From: Glycomyces sp. TRM65418
Lineage (GTDB): Bacteria > Actinomycetota > Actinomycetes > Mycobacteriales > Micromonosporaceae
Reading direction: 5' to 3'
Assembly: GCF_019710475.1 (NCBI RefSeq)
Contig: NZ_JAJFAX010000008.1
Coordinates: 1 to 64,000 of the forward strand
DNA: 64,000 nt
Position numbers and translations under genes: made by a program. Shown here piece after piece: positions 9,740 to 18,372 of this stretch (position 1 is its first letter; each line of letters begins with the position of its first letter). A model generated the notes under the pieces. That model saw nothing but the letters and a program-made list of their open reading frames with translations. It was not told the origin of the DNA and searched no databases.

Positions 9740-10444
9740 TCAGTCGGGCAGCAGATAGGCGGAGGCCTCGGCCGCCGCGGCCGGGCCGTAGGACTGCTCC
9801 AGCCGGTGCACGAACTCGACCGGGTTGACGGCGTATCCGTGCGGTCCAACGGTTTCGAGCGCGAGCGCGGTCAGCTGCGAGCCGACCTCGGCGGACCGGC
9901 GCAGGCTCATCCCCCAGCCGAGCCCGGCCAGGAGCCCGGCGGTGAAGGCCTCCCCCGAGCCGGCGGGGTCGATGATCTCCCGGGCGCGGGCGAAGGGCAC
10001 CCGGACGCGGTCCATGTCGTGGCCGGCGATCTCGACGCCGTCCTGGTCCAGTGTGGTCACGCGGACGCGGACGCGCGCGAGGATCTCGTCGTCGCTCAGG
10101 CCGGTCGTGGCCTGGAGCAGCTGGTAGCGGTCCTGACTGGAGACGAGGAACTTGGCGCCGGTGAAGAAGTCCACCGCCTCGTCGCCTTCGAGGTCGCCGG
10201 GGTCGGCGCTGAACTCGAGTCCGAGGTCGCGGCACTGGTCGGCGTAGGCGAGCATCGCCTTGGCCTCGCCGGGGCCGATGTGGATCAGCCCGAGGGTGCC
10301 GCCGCGCTCCATGACGTCGATGAGGTCGAGTTCATCGCCGTCGAGCACGACCGGGATCTGACCGAGCTCGCCCATGCCGCGGCCGACGGCGTGGGCGGTG
10401 GTTCCGGTGACGGCGGTCTTCAGGCCTTGCAGGACAAGTGGCAC
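9740..10444 (-). CDS. Shortened PfkB/ribokinase-family protein, probably not an active kinase
   Basis: 234 residues against roughly 320 in the usual actinobacterial carbohydrate/adenosine kinase at this locus. The C-terminal half aligns well with the family (FSADPGDLEG, FLVSSQDRYQLLQATTGLSDDEIL, VRVTTLDQDGVEIAG, LLAGLGWGMSLRRSAEVGSQLTALALETVG). The N-terminal substrate/lid strands and a central block before IHIGPGEAKAM are missing. The anion-hole motif that normally reads GAGDAF with the catalytic Asp is GSGEAF here. GTG start with GAGGA upstream. It sits next to erpA, as the full-length kinase does in relatives. Confidence 0.72.
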   Translation of the reverse strand: MPLVLQGLKTAVTGTTAHAVGRGMGELGQIPVVLDGDELDLIDVMERGGTLGLIHIGPGEAKAMLAYADQCRDLGLEFSADPGDLEGDEAVDFFTGAKFLVSSQDRYQLLQATTGLSDDEILARVRVRVTTLDQDGVEIAGHDMDRVRVPFARAREIIDPAGSGEAFTAGLLAGLGWGMSLRRSAEVGSQLTALALETVGPHGYAVNPVEFVHRLEQSYGPAAAAEASAYLLPD

Positions 10445-10611
10445 AGCAGTGGTCCTCGTTCAGTCGGTGACGAGATGACGCGGATGGAAGCGCGCGAGCG
10501 CTTGGAGAACGGGCGGTGGGGGCCCGACGGGACGAATCAGACTAACGCACGGCTCAGCCCGGCCGACCGCGAGATCGACCGGGCTGGAAGCTTGCTCCGT
10601 TGCGGGTCCCG

Positions 10612-10998
10612 CTAGTGGAAGGAGTCGCCGCACGCACAGGAGCCCTGCGCGTTCGGGTTGTCGATGGTGAAGCCCTGGGCGTCGATGCGGTCGGCGAAGT
10701 CGATGCTCGCACCGATGAGGTAGGGAATGCTCATCTTGTCGACGACGACGCCGAAGCCGTCGTAGTCCTGGACGGTGTCGCCCTCGCGCACGTCGGTGTC
10801 GAAGAACAGGCCGTAGCGCAGACCGGAACAGCCGCCGGGGCTGACCTCGACGCGCAGGCGCAGGCCTTCTTCACCCTCCTGCTCGATCAGGGCTTTGACT
10901 TTGGCGGCGGCCGCTTCCGTGAGCACGACGCCGACCTTGGTGGCGTTGTCCTGGGCGTCATTCGACTGCGCGGTATCGGCCTGTTGGGTGGCGCTCAC
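10612..10998 (-). CDS. erpA: A-type iron-sulfur carrier/insertion protein (ErpA/HesB family)
   Basis: 128 residues. The start is the GTG at 10998, with GAGGGAG six bases upstream; a longer frame continues upstream but has no better site. The three conserved cysteines are present as GGCSGLRYG and the C-terminal GSCACGDSF. The protein receives or transfers Fe-S clusters to client enzymes; the nearby nadA needs a [4Fe-4S] cluster. The N-terminal 25 residues are a variable Gln/Asp/Ala-rich tail. Confidence 0.92.
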   Translation of the reverse strand: MSATQQADTAQSNDAQDNATKVGVVLTEAAAAKVKALIEQEGEEGLRLRVEVSPGGCSGLRYGLFFDTDVREGDTVQDYDGFGVVVDKMSIPYLIGASIDFADRIDAQGFTIDNPNAQGSCACGDSFH

Positions 10999-11146
10999 TG
11001 GCAACTCCCTCGTATGTGTGCGAGATCCAAGTCGATCGGGTCTCTTCGACAGGTCAACAGTACCCAACGGGATCCGTGGTGTTCCTATTCCCGAAGCTCC
11101 CCGGAGGGGGATCTGGCGCACTGTGTCGGACCGCTCTCGACGGTAC

Positions 11147-12250
11147 CTACTCGTGCCAGTCCTTCGCCACTTCCTCGGCGAGCGCGGTGAGTCCCTCGAC
11201 CGGGGCGCGCATGGCGGCCTCGGGGCTGCCGACGAGGTCGACCACGGCGTGCACGCCGGCCAGGTCGGGGTGCGAGTCGACCTCGGAGCGCCCGGCCAGG
11301 ACCAGGCACGGGGTGGCGTGGGCGGCCGCTCCGGAGGCGACCTCGGCGGCGAGCTTGCCGCGCAGGCTCTGGGCGTCGAAGGAGCCCTCGCCGGTGATGA
11401 CCAGGTCGGCGGCGGCGATCTCGGCGTCCAGGCCCACGGCCTCGCAGGTGAGGCGGGCCCCGGACTCGCGGCGGCCGCCGAGGAGGAAGAACGCGAAGCC
11501 GAGTCCGCCGGCGGCCCCCGCGCCGGGCAGCGCGGAGGCGCCGACGGGGCCGACGGCGCGTTCGGCGACCTCGGCGAAGGAGGAGAGGGACATCTCCAGG
11601 AACGGCAACGCGTTCCCGGTGGCGCCCTTCTGGGGGCCGAACATGTAGGTCGCGCCGTGGGGCCCCAGCAGCGGGGAGTCGACGTCGGTGGCGGCGATGA
11701 ACTCGACGCCGCGGGTGCGGGCCTCGCCTTCGACGGCGGTGCAGGCGGAGAGGACGCCGCCGCCGTTCGGGAGGGCCGCGCCGGTGGAGTCGAGGAGGGT
11801 GAGGCCGAGGGCGGTGAGCATCCCGGCGCCGGCGTCGTTGGTGGCGGAGCCGCCGAGGCCGACGACGACGCGCCGGGCGCCGCTCTCGACGGCGTGGGCG
11901 ACGATGAGGCCGAGGCCGTAGCTGGTGGTGCGGCGCGGGTCGCGCTCCTCGGGGGCGAGGAGATGGAGGCCGCAGGCGGCGGCGGACTCGATGTAGGCGG
12001 TGACGCCGTCGCGGAGGTAGTCGGCCTCGACGGGGCGGCCGATGGGGTCGAAGGTCTTGACGGTGCGCCGGACGGCGCCGGGGAGGGCGTGGTCGAGGAC
12101 GTCGACGAAGCCGGGGCCGCCGTCCGCCAGCGGCAGCGTCGTCACGGTGTCGTCAGGGCGGACGCGGCGCCAGCCGTCGGCGATGGCGTCGGCGGCTTCG
12201 GCGGCGCTCATGGTGCCGGCGAACTTGTCGGGAGCTATGAGGATGCGCAC
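11147..12250 (-). CDS. glxK: Glycerate kinase (GlxK/GckA family)
   Basis: 367 residues. Classic family sequences: MRILIAPDKFAGTMSA at the N-terminus, LPLADGGPGFVDVL, VVGLGGSATNDAGAGML, GAAGGLGFAF and DLVITGEGSFDAQS near the C-terminus. It phosphorylates D-glycerate with ATP, linking glyoxylate/glycerate to glycolysis. The position of phosphorylation is not decided by sequence. GTG start; a -10-like TACCCT ends seven bases before the first base of the start codon, so the mRNA is probably leaderless. Divergent from nadA. Confidence 0.92.
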   Translation of the reverse strand: MRILIAPDKFAGTMSAAEAADAIADGWRRVRPDDTVTTLPLADGGPGFVDVLDHALPGAVRRTVKTFDPIGRPVEADYLRDGVTAYIESAAACGLHLLAPEERDPRRTTSYGLGLIVAHAVESGARRVVVGLGGSATNDAGAGMLTALGLTLLDSTGAALPNGGGVLSACTAVEGEARTRGVEFIAATDVDSPLLGPHGATYMFGPQKGATGNALPFLEMSLSSFAEVAERAVGPVGASALPGAGAAGGLGFAFFLLGGRRESGARLTCEAVGLDAEIAAADLVITGEGSFDAQSLRGKLAAEVASGAAAHATPCLVLAGRSEVDSHPDLAGVHAVVDLVGSPEAAMRAPVEGLTALAEEVAKDWHE

Positions 12251-12256
12251 ACCTTG

Positions 12257-12262
12257 AGGGTA
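12257..12262 (-). promoter_or_regulatory. -10 element placing glxK on a leaderless transcript
   Basis: TACCCT on the minus strand, six bases before the GTG at 12250, fits TANNNT and puts the transcription start on the start codon. A weak TTACAC lies 19 bases further upstream. No Shine-Dalgarno sequence is present. Confidence 0.5.
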
Positions 12263-12386
12263 ATGGATGGCCCCTCACGACGTGTAACCGCTTTCCATCC
12301 AGATGGCCTGGGACGCCGACCGAGCACCGCATCACATGGCATCCGCCCCGAGGATTCGAGCAGGGCGGAAGGACGGCGAAGCGGAT

Positions 12387-12392
12387 TACCAT
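12387..12392 (+). promoter_or_regulatory. -10 element, probably leaderless nadA
   Basis: TACCAT is followed by seven bases and then the nadA ATG at 12400. There is no ribosome-binding site and no recognisable -35. Confidence 0.4.
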
Positions 12393-12399
12393 TGCGGCC

Positions 12400-13566
12400 A
12401 TGACGGGCTTCAATGAACCTGCTTCCACCCAGACGGCGCTCCTGCTGCTCGGGCGCGGCACCGACGCCGGCTCCGAGCGCGGCGTCGACTGCCCCGGCGA
12501 GCTGCCGGCCCCCTCCGACCCCGACCTCGTCGAGCGCGCCCGCGCCGCGAAGGAGACCCTGGGCGGCAACGTCTTCGTCCTGGGCCACCACTACCAGCGC
12601 GACGAGGTGATCCAGTTCGCCGACGTCACCGGCGACTCGTTCAAGCTCGCCCGGCAGGCCGCGGCCCGACCCGACGCCGAGTACATCGTCTTCTGCGGCG
12701 TGCACTTCATGGCCGAGAGCGCCGACATCCTCACCGGCGACCACCAGCGCGTGATCCTGCCCGACATGGCCGCGGGCTGCTCCATGGCCGACATGGCCAC
12801 CGCCTCGCAGGTCGAGCAGTGCTGGGAGGACCTCGAGCGCGTCGGGATCGCGGCGACCACGGTCCCCGTCACCTACATGAACTCCACGGCCGCGATCAAG
12901 GGCTTCGTGGGCCGCGAGGGCGGCCTCGTGTGCACCTCCTCGAACGCCGAGCGGGCGCTACGCTGGGCCTACGAGCAGGGCGAGAAGGTCCTGTTCCTGC
13001 CCGACCAGCACCTGGGCCGCAACACCGTGGTGCGCGAGATGGGCTTCGACCTCGAGGACTGCGCGCTCTACAACCCGCACAAGCCGAACGGCGGGCTCAC
13101 CGACGAGGAGCTGCGGGACGCCAAGATCATCCTGTGGAAGGGCCACTGCTCGGTCCACGGGCGCTTCACGCTCGAGACCGTTGAGGAGATGCGCCGCATC
13201 GACCCCGAGGTCAACATCCTGGTGCACCCCGAGTGCAAGCACGAGGTCGTCGCCGCGGCCGACTACGTGGGCTCGACCGAGTACATCATCAAGCAGCTCG
13301 AAGCGGCCCCGGCCGGGTCGTCCTGGGCCGTCGGCACCGAGCTGAACCTGGTGCGGCGCCTGGCGAACCGCTTCCCGGACAAGAAGATCTCGTTCCTGGA
13401 CAAGACGGTCTGCTACTGCTCCACGATGAACCGGATCGACCTGCCGCACCTGGTGTGGGCCCTGGAGGAGCTCGTCGCCGGGCGCGTCCCGAACCAGATC
13501 ACCGTGGACGCCGCGACCGCCGCGTACGCGCGCGAAGCGCTCGACCGGATGCTCGCGCTGCCGTAG
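12400..13566 (+). CDS. nadA: Quinolinate synthase NadA
   Basis: 388 residues. It condenses iminoaspartate with dihydroxyacetone phosphate to quinolinate in NAD synthesis. Motifs: VLGHHYQRDEVIQFAD, YIVFCGVHFMAESADIL, PDMAAGCSMADM, VTYMNSTAAIKGF, LFLPDQHLGRNT, LVHPECKHEVV, and TVCYCSTMNRI near the C-terminus. The three cluster-ligand cysteines of the family (AAGCSM, HPECKH, CYCSTM) are all present, so a [4Fe-4S] enzyme is expected. The length is typical of the longer actinobacterial type. nadB and nadC are not in this window. Confidence 0.95.
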   Translation: MTGFNEPASTQTALLLLGRGTDAGSERGVDCPGELPAPSDPDLVERARAAKETLGGNVFVLGHHYQRDEVIQFADVTGDSFKLARQAAARPDAEYIVFCGVHFMAESADILTGDHQRVILPDMAAGCSMADMATASQVEQCWEDLERVGIAATTVPVTYMNSTAAIKGFVGREGGLVCTSSNAERALRWAYEQGEKVLFLPDQHLGRNTVVREMGFDLEDCALYNPHKPNGGLTDEELRDAKIILWKGHCSVHGRFTLETVEEMRRIDPEVNILVHPECKHEVVAAADYVGSTEYIIKQLEAAPAGSSWAVGTELNLVRRLANRFPDKKISFLDKTVCYCSTMNRIDLPHLVWALEELVAGRVPNQITVDAATAAYAREALDRMLALP

Positions 13567-13658
13567 ATGCAACCGCCGCCGCGGGTCGCGGCGTGTCTCA
13601 TCAGGGGACTCGTCGCGGCCCGCGGAAGGCGCTCGCGACGCTTTCACCGGCTCGTGCG

Positions 13659-13678
13659 CCGCACCGTCCTTGGTGCGG
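13659..13678 (+). terminator. Short hairpin after nadA
   Basis: CCGCACC/GGTGCGG, a 7-bp stem with a 6-base loop, about 95 bp after the nadA stop. No T-tract follows, so termination is only suggested. Confidence 0.35.
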
Positions 13679-13761
13679 ATGATCACCGTGGGTTATCTCG
13701 CCACCTGGGCGTTTTCCCTGTGGTTATTCCGTTATCGTTGGTCCGCCGAGCGAATACAGGG

Positions 13762-13791
13762 TTGACAATCGACGTATCGAACTCGAACCGT
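13762..13791 (+). promoter_or_regulatory. Possible promoter of the murA-type gene
   Basis: A consensus -35 TTGACA (13762-13767) is followed after 18 bp by AACCGT (13786-13791), a weak -10. It lies 54 bp before the TTG start, in a locally AT-richer stretch. Confidence 0.35.
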
Positions 13792-13844
13792 TCGCTCACG
13801 GTTCCCGGCTTCCGTCCCAGCACTCCACCCATCGAGGAGACCTG

Positions 13845-15212
13845 TTGAGCAGCACCGACGCCACCCCCGAAGACATGTTGATCATCCACGGCGGCACCCC
13901 CCTCGAAGGGGAGGTCCAAGTGCGTGGAGCGAAGAACCTCGTCTCCAAGGCGATGGTCGCGGCCCTCCTGGGCACCTCTCCTTCGGTCCTGCGCTCGGTC
14001 CCCGGGATCCGGGACGTCGAGGTCGTCACCGGTCTGCTCCGCGTCCACGGGGTCGATGTCGAACTCGACGGCGACACGCTCTACATGGACCCCACCTCGG
14101 TCGGGTCCGCCGGCGTCGAGGAGATCAACGTCCACGCCGGGACCAGCCGCATCCCGATCCTGCTGTGCGGGCCCCTCCTGCACCGCCTCGGCCGCGCCTT
14201 CATCCCCGACCTCGGCGGCTGCAACATCGGGGGCCGCCCCATCGACTTCCACCTCGACGCGCTCCGCAAGTTCGGAGCCGTCGTCGAGAAGGGCCCCGAC
14301 GGCACGCACCTCTCGGCCCCCAACGGACTCCACGGCATCCGTTACGAGCTGGAGTTCCCGTCCGTCGGCGCGACCGAGCAGGTCCTGCTCACCGCCGTCA
14401 TGGCCGAGGGCACCACCGAGCTGCGCAACGCCGCGATCGAGCCGGAGATCATCGACCTCATCTGCATCCTGCAGAAGATGGGCGCGATCATCAAGGTCCA
14501 CACCAACCGCGTCATCGAGATCGTGGGCGTGGACGAGCTCAAGGGCTACGAGCACCGGGCCCTGCCCGACCGCATCGAGGCCGCGTCGTGGGCGTCGGCG
14601 GCGCTGGCGACCGAGGGCAGCGTGTTCGTGCGCGGCGCCCAGCAGGCCGACATGATGACCTTCCTCAACGTCTTCCGCTCCATCGGCGGCGCGTACGAGG
14701 TGGACGACGACCCGGTCGAGGGCGGCATCCGCTTCTGGCACCCGGGCACCCCGCTCAAGCCGGTGGCCCTGGAGACCGACGTGCACCCCGGGCTCATGAC
14801 CGACTGGCAGCAGCCGATCGTGGTCGCGCTGACGCAGGCCGACGGCCTGTCGATCATGCACGAGACCGTGTACGAGAACCGCTTCGGCTACACCTCCGAG
14901 CTGCGCGGCATGGGCGCCAACATCGAGCTGTACTCCGACTGCCTCGGCGGGACGCCGTGCCGCTGGGGCCGCCGCAACTTCCTGCACTCGGCCGTCATCG
15001 CCGGGCCCTCGAAGCTGCACGCCGCCGACCTCCAGATTCCGGACCTGCGCGCCGGGTTCAGCCACCTCATCGCGGCCATGGCCGCCGAGGGCACCTCGCG
15101 GGTCTACGGCGTCGACCGCTACATCACCCGCGGCTACGAGAACTTCGAGGCGAAGCTCCTCGGCCTCGGCGCGAAGATCGAGCGGCCGGCCGCCGAGAAG
15201 ATCGCGGGCTGA
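13845..15212 (+). CDS. murA: UDP-N-acetylglucosamine 1-carboxyvinyltransferase, second MurA type
   Basis: 455 residues, EPSP-synthase fold. It transfers enolpyruvate from PEP to UDP-GlcNAc, the first committed step of peptidoglycan synthesis. The catalytic cysteine loop is intact (GGCNIGGRPIDFH, matching GGCTIGARP of E. coli MurA), as is the N-terminal KNLVSKAMVAALL with the substrate Lys-Asn. Sequence such as HGGTPLEGEVQVRGAKN and WASAALATEG matches the longer actinobacterial paralogue (the SCO5998-like type in Streptomyces), not the main MurA. The TTG start at 13845 has GGAGA four bases upstream; ATG 13875 is the alternative. A strong hairpin follows. Confidence 0.9.
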   Translation: MSSTDATPEDMLIIHGGTPLEGEVQVRGAKNLVSKAMVAALLGTSPSVLRSVPGIRDVEVVTGLLRVHGVDVELDGDTLYMDPTSVGSAGVEEINVHAGTSRIPILLCGPLLHRLGRAFIPDLGGCNIGGRPIDFHLDALRKFGAVVEKGPDGTHLSAPNGLHGIRYELEFPSVGATEQVLLTAVMAEGTTELRNAAIEPEIIDLICILQKMGAIIKVHTNRVIEIVGVDELKGYEHRALPDRIEAASWASAALATEGSVFVRGAQQADMMTFLNVFRSIGGAYEVDDDPVEGGIRFWHPGTPLKPVALETDVHPGLMTDWQQPIVVALTQADGLSIMHETVYENRFGYTSELRGMGANIELYSDCLGGTPCRWGRRNFLHSAVIAGPSKLHAADLQIPDLRAGFSHLIAAMAAEGTSRVYGVDRYITRGYENFEAKLLGLGAKIERPAAEKIAG

Positions 15213-15282
15213 ACAGGCTCCGGGAGCGAAGCCCGCCGGTCGAGCGGCGACGCGACGACGTCGAACGGCCGTAAAGACACGA

Positions 15283-15323
15283 ACGAAGACGCGGGCGCCG
15301 CCGAGCAGCGCCCGCGTCTTCGT
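15283..15323 (+). terminator. 16-bp stem hairpin after the murA-type gene
   Basis: 15283-15298 pairs perfectly with 15308-15323 around a 9-base loop. It stands alone between the two plus-strand genes and is a strong terminator candidate. Confidence 0.75.
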
Positions 15324-15410
15324 CCCGTCACTGAGATGAAGCGCTTCGAACCCGCGTAGGTATGCTTGAAGGGCAGCAGCCCGCAGCAAGTCGAGGAAGG
15401 CCGAACGTCC

Positions 15411-16067
15411 GTGGCGAAGAAGTCCGCACAGGCAGCCCCTGCCGTCCAGGAACCGGCGAAGCCGGCCTCCGCCACCGACAAGAAGGGGAAGCCCACGCCC
15501 AAGCGGCCGAACCAGTCGAAGGCGCGTCCCCCGGCCAAGCCCCCGATGACCGCCAAGGAGAAGCGCGAAGCGCTCAAGAAGAGCGGCCCGCTCACCAAGG
15601 AGCAGAAGCGCCAGGCGAAGGCGGACCTCCGCGCCGAGCGCGCCCGCATCGCCGAGGGCCAGTGGAAGGGCGACCCGCTCTTCGACAAGTACCACCTGCC
15701 GCGCGACCGCGGGCCCGAGCGGCTCCTCGTGCGCGACATCGTGGACTCGCGCTGGTCGATCGGCCAGTACTACATGTTCGGCGCGTTCGCGATCCTCATC
15801 CTCTCCACCTCGGGCTCGGTCCAGCTCCAGAGCTACCTGTTCATCGCCCTGCTGGCCCTGACGGCCGTCATCGTCCTCGAGTCGGTGCTGCTGACCCGCC
15901 GCGTGGGGCGCATCGTCTTCAAGCGGTTCCCCAAGACCGAGCAGCGCAAGCGCGGCCTCTACTGGTACGCGATCCAGCGGAGCATCATGCCCCGCTCGAT
16001 GCGCAACCCGCGCCCCCGCATGAGCTACAAGGCCAGGGAGGACGACCTCGGCAAGGTCGTCAAGTAG
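15411..16067 (+). CDS. DUF3043 membrane protein
   Basis: 218 residues. A long Lys/Pro/Ala-rich cytoplasmic N-terminus (KGKPTPKRPNQSKARPP) leads into the DUF3043 core: KYHLPRDRGPERLLVRDIVDSRW, two membrane helices (about YYMFGAFAILILS and LFIALLALTAVIVLESVLL) and the C-terminal KRGLYWYAIQRSIMPRSMR. The family is restricted to actinobacteria and has no assigned function. The GTG at 15411 is chosen because GAGGAAGG lies about ten bases upstream and the N-terminus then resembles relatives; the frame could also open at TTG 15366. Confidence 0.85.
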   Translation: MAKKSAQAAPAVQEPAKPASATDKKGKPTPKRPNQSKARPPAKPPMTAKEKREALKKSGPLTKEQKRQAKADLRAERARIAEGQWKGDPLFDKYHLPRDRGPERLLVRDIVDSRWSIGQYYMFGAFAILILSTSGSVQLQSYLFIALLALTAVIVLESVLLTRRVGRIVFKRFPKTEQRKRGLYWYAIQRSIMPRSMRNPRPRMSYKAREDDLGKVVK

Positions 16068-16205
16068 GCGGACGGGGCCGCCCGGCCCGCCCGCGCGGCT
16101 CCCCCGACCGATCAGGCCCGCGATCGTTCTGCTGTCCTTCCCGGGTCTCGCATGGCTTACCCTCGAAATTGTCGTAGCCCTCTCTGACCCCGGAAAGTAG
16201 TCAAC

Positions 16206-17285
16206 GTGGTGGATGTCGCGGCGGACTTGCGGGCGGGGCTGTTCCGTGCCCTCGGCCCGCTCGATCGCGCCACGATGCGACACGCGATCGCCGACACCGT
16301 GGCCCTCCAGCAGATCCGCGAAGAGGCGACGATGCGCCTGGCCCGGCACACCGCCGAGGCCGACCAGTCCCGGCTCCTCGGGGTCCGGGCCGTCATCCTG
16401 CGCGTGCTCGGCGACTTCGACGGCGCCGAGGCGGACGCCGCGGCCGCGGTGAAGTACGCCGAAGCGGTCGGCGCCGACCTCCTGCTCGCGCCCGCCCGCG
16501 CCCGCCTCGCGCAGGTCCTGCGCGTGCGGGGCCGCTACGAGGAGGCCGATCAGCTGTTCGCCCTCGCCGAGGCCGGGGAGCTGCCGCGGACGCTCACCGG
16601 CGCGGTCCGCGCGTACGCCGGGCTCTCGTGCATCGCCCAGGGCCGCATCACCGAATCGCTCATCCACGTCCAGCGCGCCTCCGAGCAGAATCCGCACGGG
16701 TTCGTCATGCAGATCGTCGAGACCGCGCTCTCGCTCATCGAGGAGCGCGCCGCCAAGGCCGGGTTCGGGCCGCCGCCGCGCGGCTGGCCCGAACGCGCCG
16801 GGCACCCCGCGCCCGAGCGCTTCCAGGACCCGCAGACCGGCCGCTTCGGCTACATGGGACCGGACGGTCGACCCGTCGTGCAGGCCGCGTTCAGCCAGGC
16901 GGGCGACTTCCGCGGCGGGGTCGCCGCCGTCTGCCAGGCCGACTGGGGCGCCATCGACCGCACGGGCACCGTGGTCGTCCCGATGCTCTACACCGCCATG
17001 GAGACGCCGACCGCGGACGGGCGCACGGTGACCGGATTCGTCAACGGCGTCGCCGTGGCATCGCAGCGCGGGCGGGTGCTCGTCGTCCACAAGACCGGCC
17101 GCGTCGTCGTGCCCCCGCGCTACCAGCGCGTCGAGGTGCACCCGGCCGGGTTCCTCGCCACCGACGGGTACTCGTGGGGCGTGCTCGGCTTCGACGGCAA
17201 CGAGATCGTGCCGCTGCGCATGGACCGCGCCGAGGCCGTGCGCCATCTCGACGCGGCCGTGTCGATCGACGACGGGCCGCTGTAA
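16206..17285 (+). CDS. TPR-like protein with C-terminal WG repeats
   Basis: 359 residues. Residues about 1-175 are alpha-helical with TPR-like pairs (LLGVRAVILRVLGDFDGAEADA, APARARLAQVLRVRGRYEEADQLF, AYAGLSCIAQGRITESLI). After a Pro-rich linker, residues about 205-340 contain WG-type repeats (GRFGYMGPDGRPVVQAAFSQAGDFRGG, then ADWGAIDRTGTVVVPMLY, then GRVLVVHKTGRVVVPPRYQ and YSWGVLGFDGNEIVP). Both modules bind other proteins or cell-wall parts in known cases; no enzyme motif is seen. GTG start. The role is unknown. Confidence 0.75.
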   Translation: MVDVAADLRAGLFRALGPLDRATMRHAIADTVALQQIREEATMRLARHTAEADQSRLLGVRAVILRVLGDFDGAEADAAAAVKYAEAVGADLLLAPARARLAQVLRVRGRYEEADQLFALAEAGELPRTLTGAVRAYAGLSCIAQGRITESLIHVQRASEQNPHGFVMQIVETALSLIEERAAKAGFGPPPRGWPERAGHPAPERFQDPQTGRFGYMGPDGRPVVQAAFSQAGDFRGGVAAVCQADWGAIDRTGTVVVPMLYTAMETPTADGRTVTGFVNGVAVASQRGRVLVVHKTGRVVVPPRYQRVEVHPAGFLATDGYSWGVLGFDGNEIVPLRMDRAEAVRHLDAAVSIDDGPL

Positions 17286-17376
17286 CGGCCCGTACGCGCG
17301 TGTCAACTGGTGTCGCGCGTGCGGCATGTGATGTCGGCGCCATTGACGCTAGCCGCACGGCAGGTAGGCTCACAGC

Positions 17377-18372
17377 ATGGAGTTTCGTCATCTCGGCCGC
17401 TCTGGCCTCGTCATCACCGAACTGGTCTACGGCAACTGGATCACCCACGGCGGACAGGTGGAGGAGGACGCCGCGATCGCGTGCGTCCAAGCCGCCCTCG
17501 ACGCCGGCATCACCACCTTCGACACCGCCGACGTCTACGCGCAGGGCGCCGCTGAAGAGGTGCTCGGCCGCGCGCTGAAGGACCAGCGCCGCGACGGCCT
17601 GGAGATCTTCACCAAGGTCTACTGGCCGATGGGTCCGGGCAAGAACGACCGCGGCCTCTCGGCCAAGCACATCAAGGAGTCGATCGACAACTCCCTGCGC
17701 CGCCTCCAGACCGACCGCGTCGAGCTGTACCAGGCCCACCGGTACGACTACGAGACGCCGCTCGAGGAGACCATGCAGGCGTTCGCGGACGTCGTGCGCG
17801 CCGGCAAGGCCCACTACATCGGCGTCTCCGAGTGGACCGCCGACCAGATCCGCCGCGCCCACGCGCTCGCCCAGGACCTGAAGGTCCAGCTCGTGTCGAG
17901 CCAGCCGCAGTACTCGGCCCTGTGGCGCGTCATCGAGGCCGAGGTCATCCCGGCCTCCGAGGAGCTCGGCATCGGCCAGATCGTCTGGTCGCCGCTGGCC
18001 GGCGGCGTCCTCACGGGCAAGTACAAGCCGGGCCAGGACGCTCCCGCGGGCTCGCGCGGCGCCGACCCCAAGTTCGGCCGCTTCGTCGAGGGCTGGCTCA
18101 AGGACGACGTGCTCGAGCGCGTCCAGCAGCTCGGCCCGATCGCCGAGTCGCAGGGCCTCACCATCGCCCAGCTGAGCCTGGCGTGGGTGCTGCAGAACCC
18201 GAACGTCTCCGCCGCGATCATCGGCGCGACCCGCCCCGAGCAGGTCGAGGAGAACGTGAAGGCCGTCGGCGTCAAGCTCGACGCCGCGGTCATGGAGCAG
18301 GTCAACAAGCTCCTCGAGCCGGTCGCCGTGACCGACCCGAAGGAGACCGTCAGCCCGAAGCCGCGCGCGTAA
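17377..18372 (+). CDS. Aldo/keto reductase (potassium-channel-beta-like branch)
   Basis: 331 residues, an NADPH-dependent oxidoreductase with a TIM barrel. Catalytic residues are visible: Asp/Tyr in TFDTADVYAQG, Lys in EIFTKVYWP and His in ELYQAHRYDYETP. The cofactor end is IIGATRPEQVEEN. The opening MEFRHLGRSGLVITEL and WSPLAGGVLTGKYKPG place it nearest the Kv-beta/YghZ-like group. The physiological substrate is unknown. Its 3' end overlaps the convergent miaA by 23 bp. Confidence 0.88.
   Translation: MEFRHLGRSGLVITELVYGNWITHGGQVEEDAAIACVQAALDAGITTFDTADVYAQGAAEEVLGRALKDQRRDGLEIFTKVYWPMGPGKNDRGLSAKHIKESIDNSLRRLQTDRVELYQAHRYDYETPLEETMQAFADVVRAGKAHYIGVSEWTADQIRRAHALAQDLKVQLVSSQPQYSALWRVIEAEVIPASEELGIGQIVWSPLAGGVLTGKYKPGQDAPAGSRGADPKFGRFVEGWLKDDVLERVQQLGPIAESQGLTIAQLSLAWVLQNPNVSAAIIGATRPEQVEENVKAVGVKLDAAVMEQVNKLLEPVAVTDPKETVSPKPRA

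Noticed and set aside
6411-9758. A 1115-codon plus-strand frame over oppC-oppA
   Set aside because: Antisense to three clear oligopeptide-transporter genes; no protein family, and made of low-complexity Val/Asp/Glu/Arg sequence.
13683-17327. A 1214-codon open frame on the minus strand across murA and the following genes
   Set aside because: It is the antisense shadow of well-recognised plus-strand genes (murA type, DUF3043, TPR-WG); composition is Asp/Arg/Val-rich without any domain, as expected from high-GC third positions.
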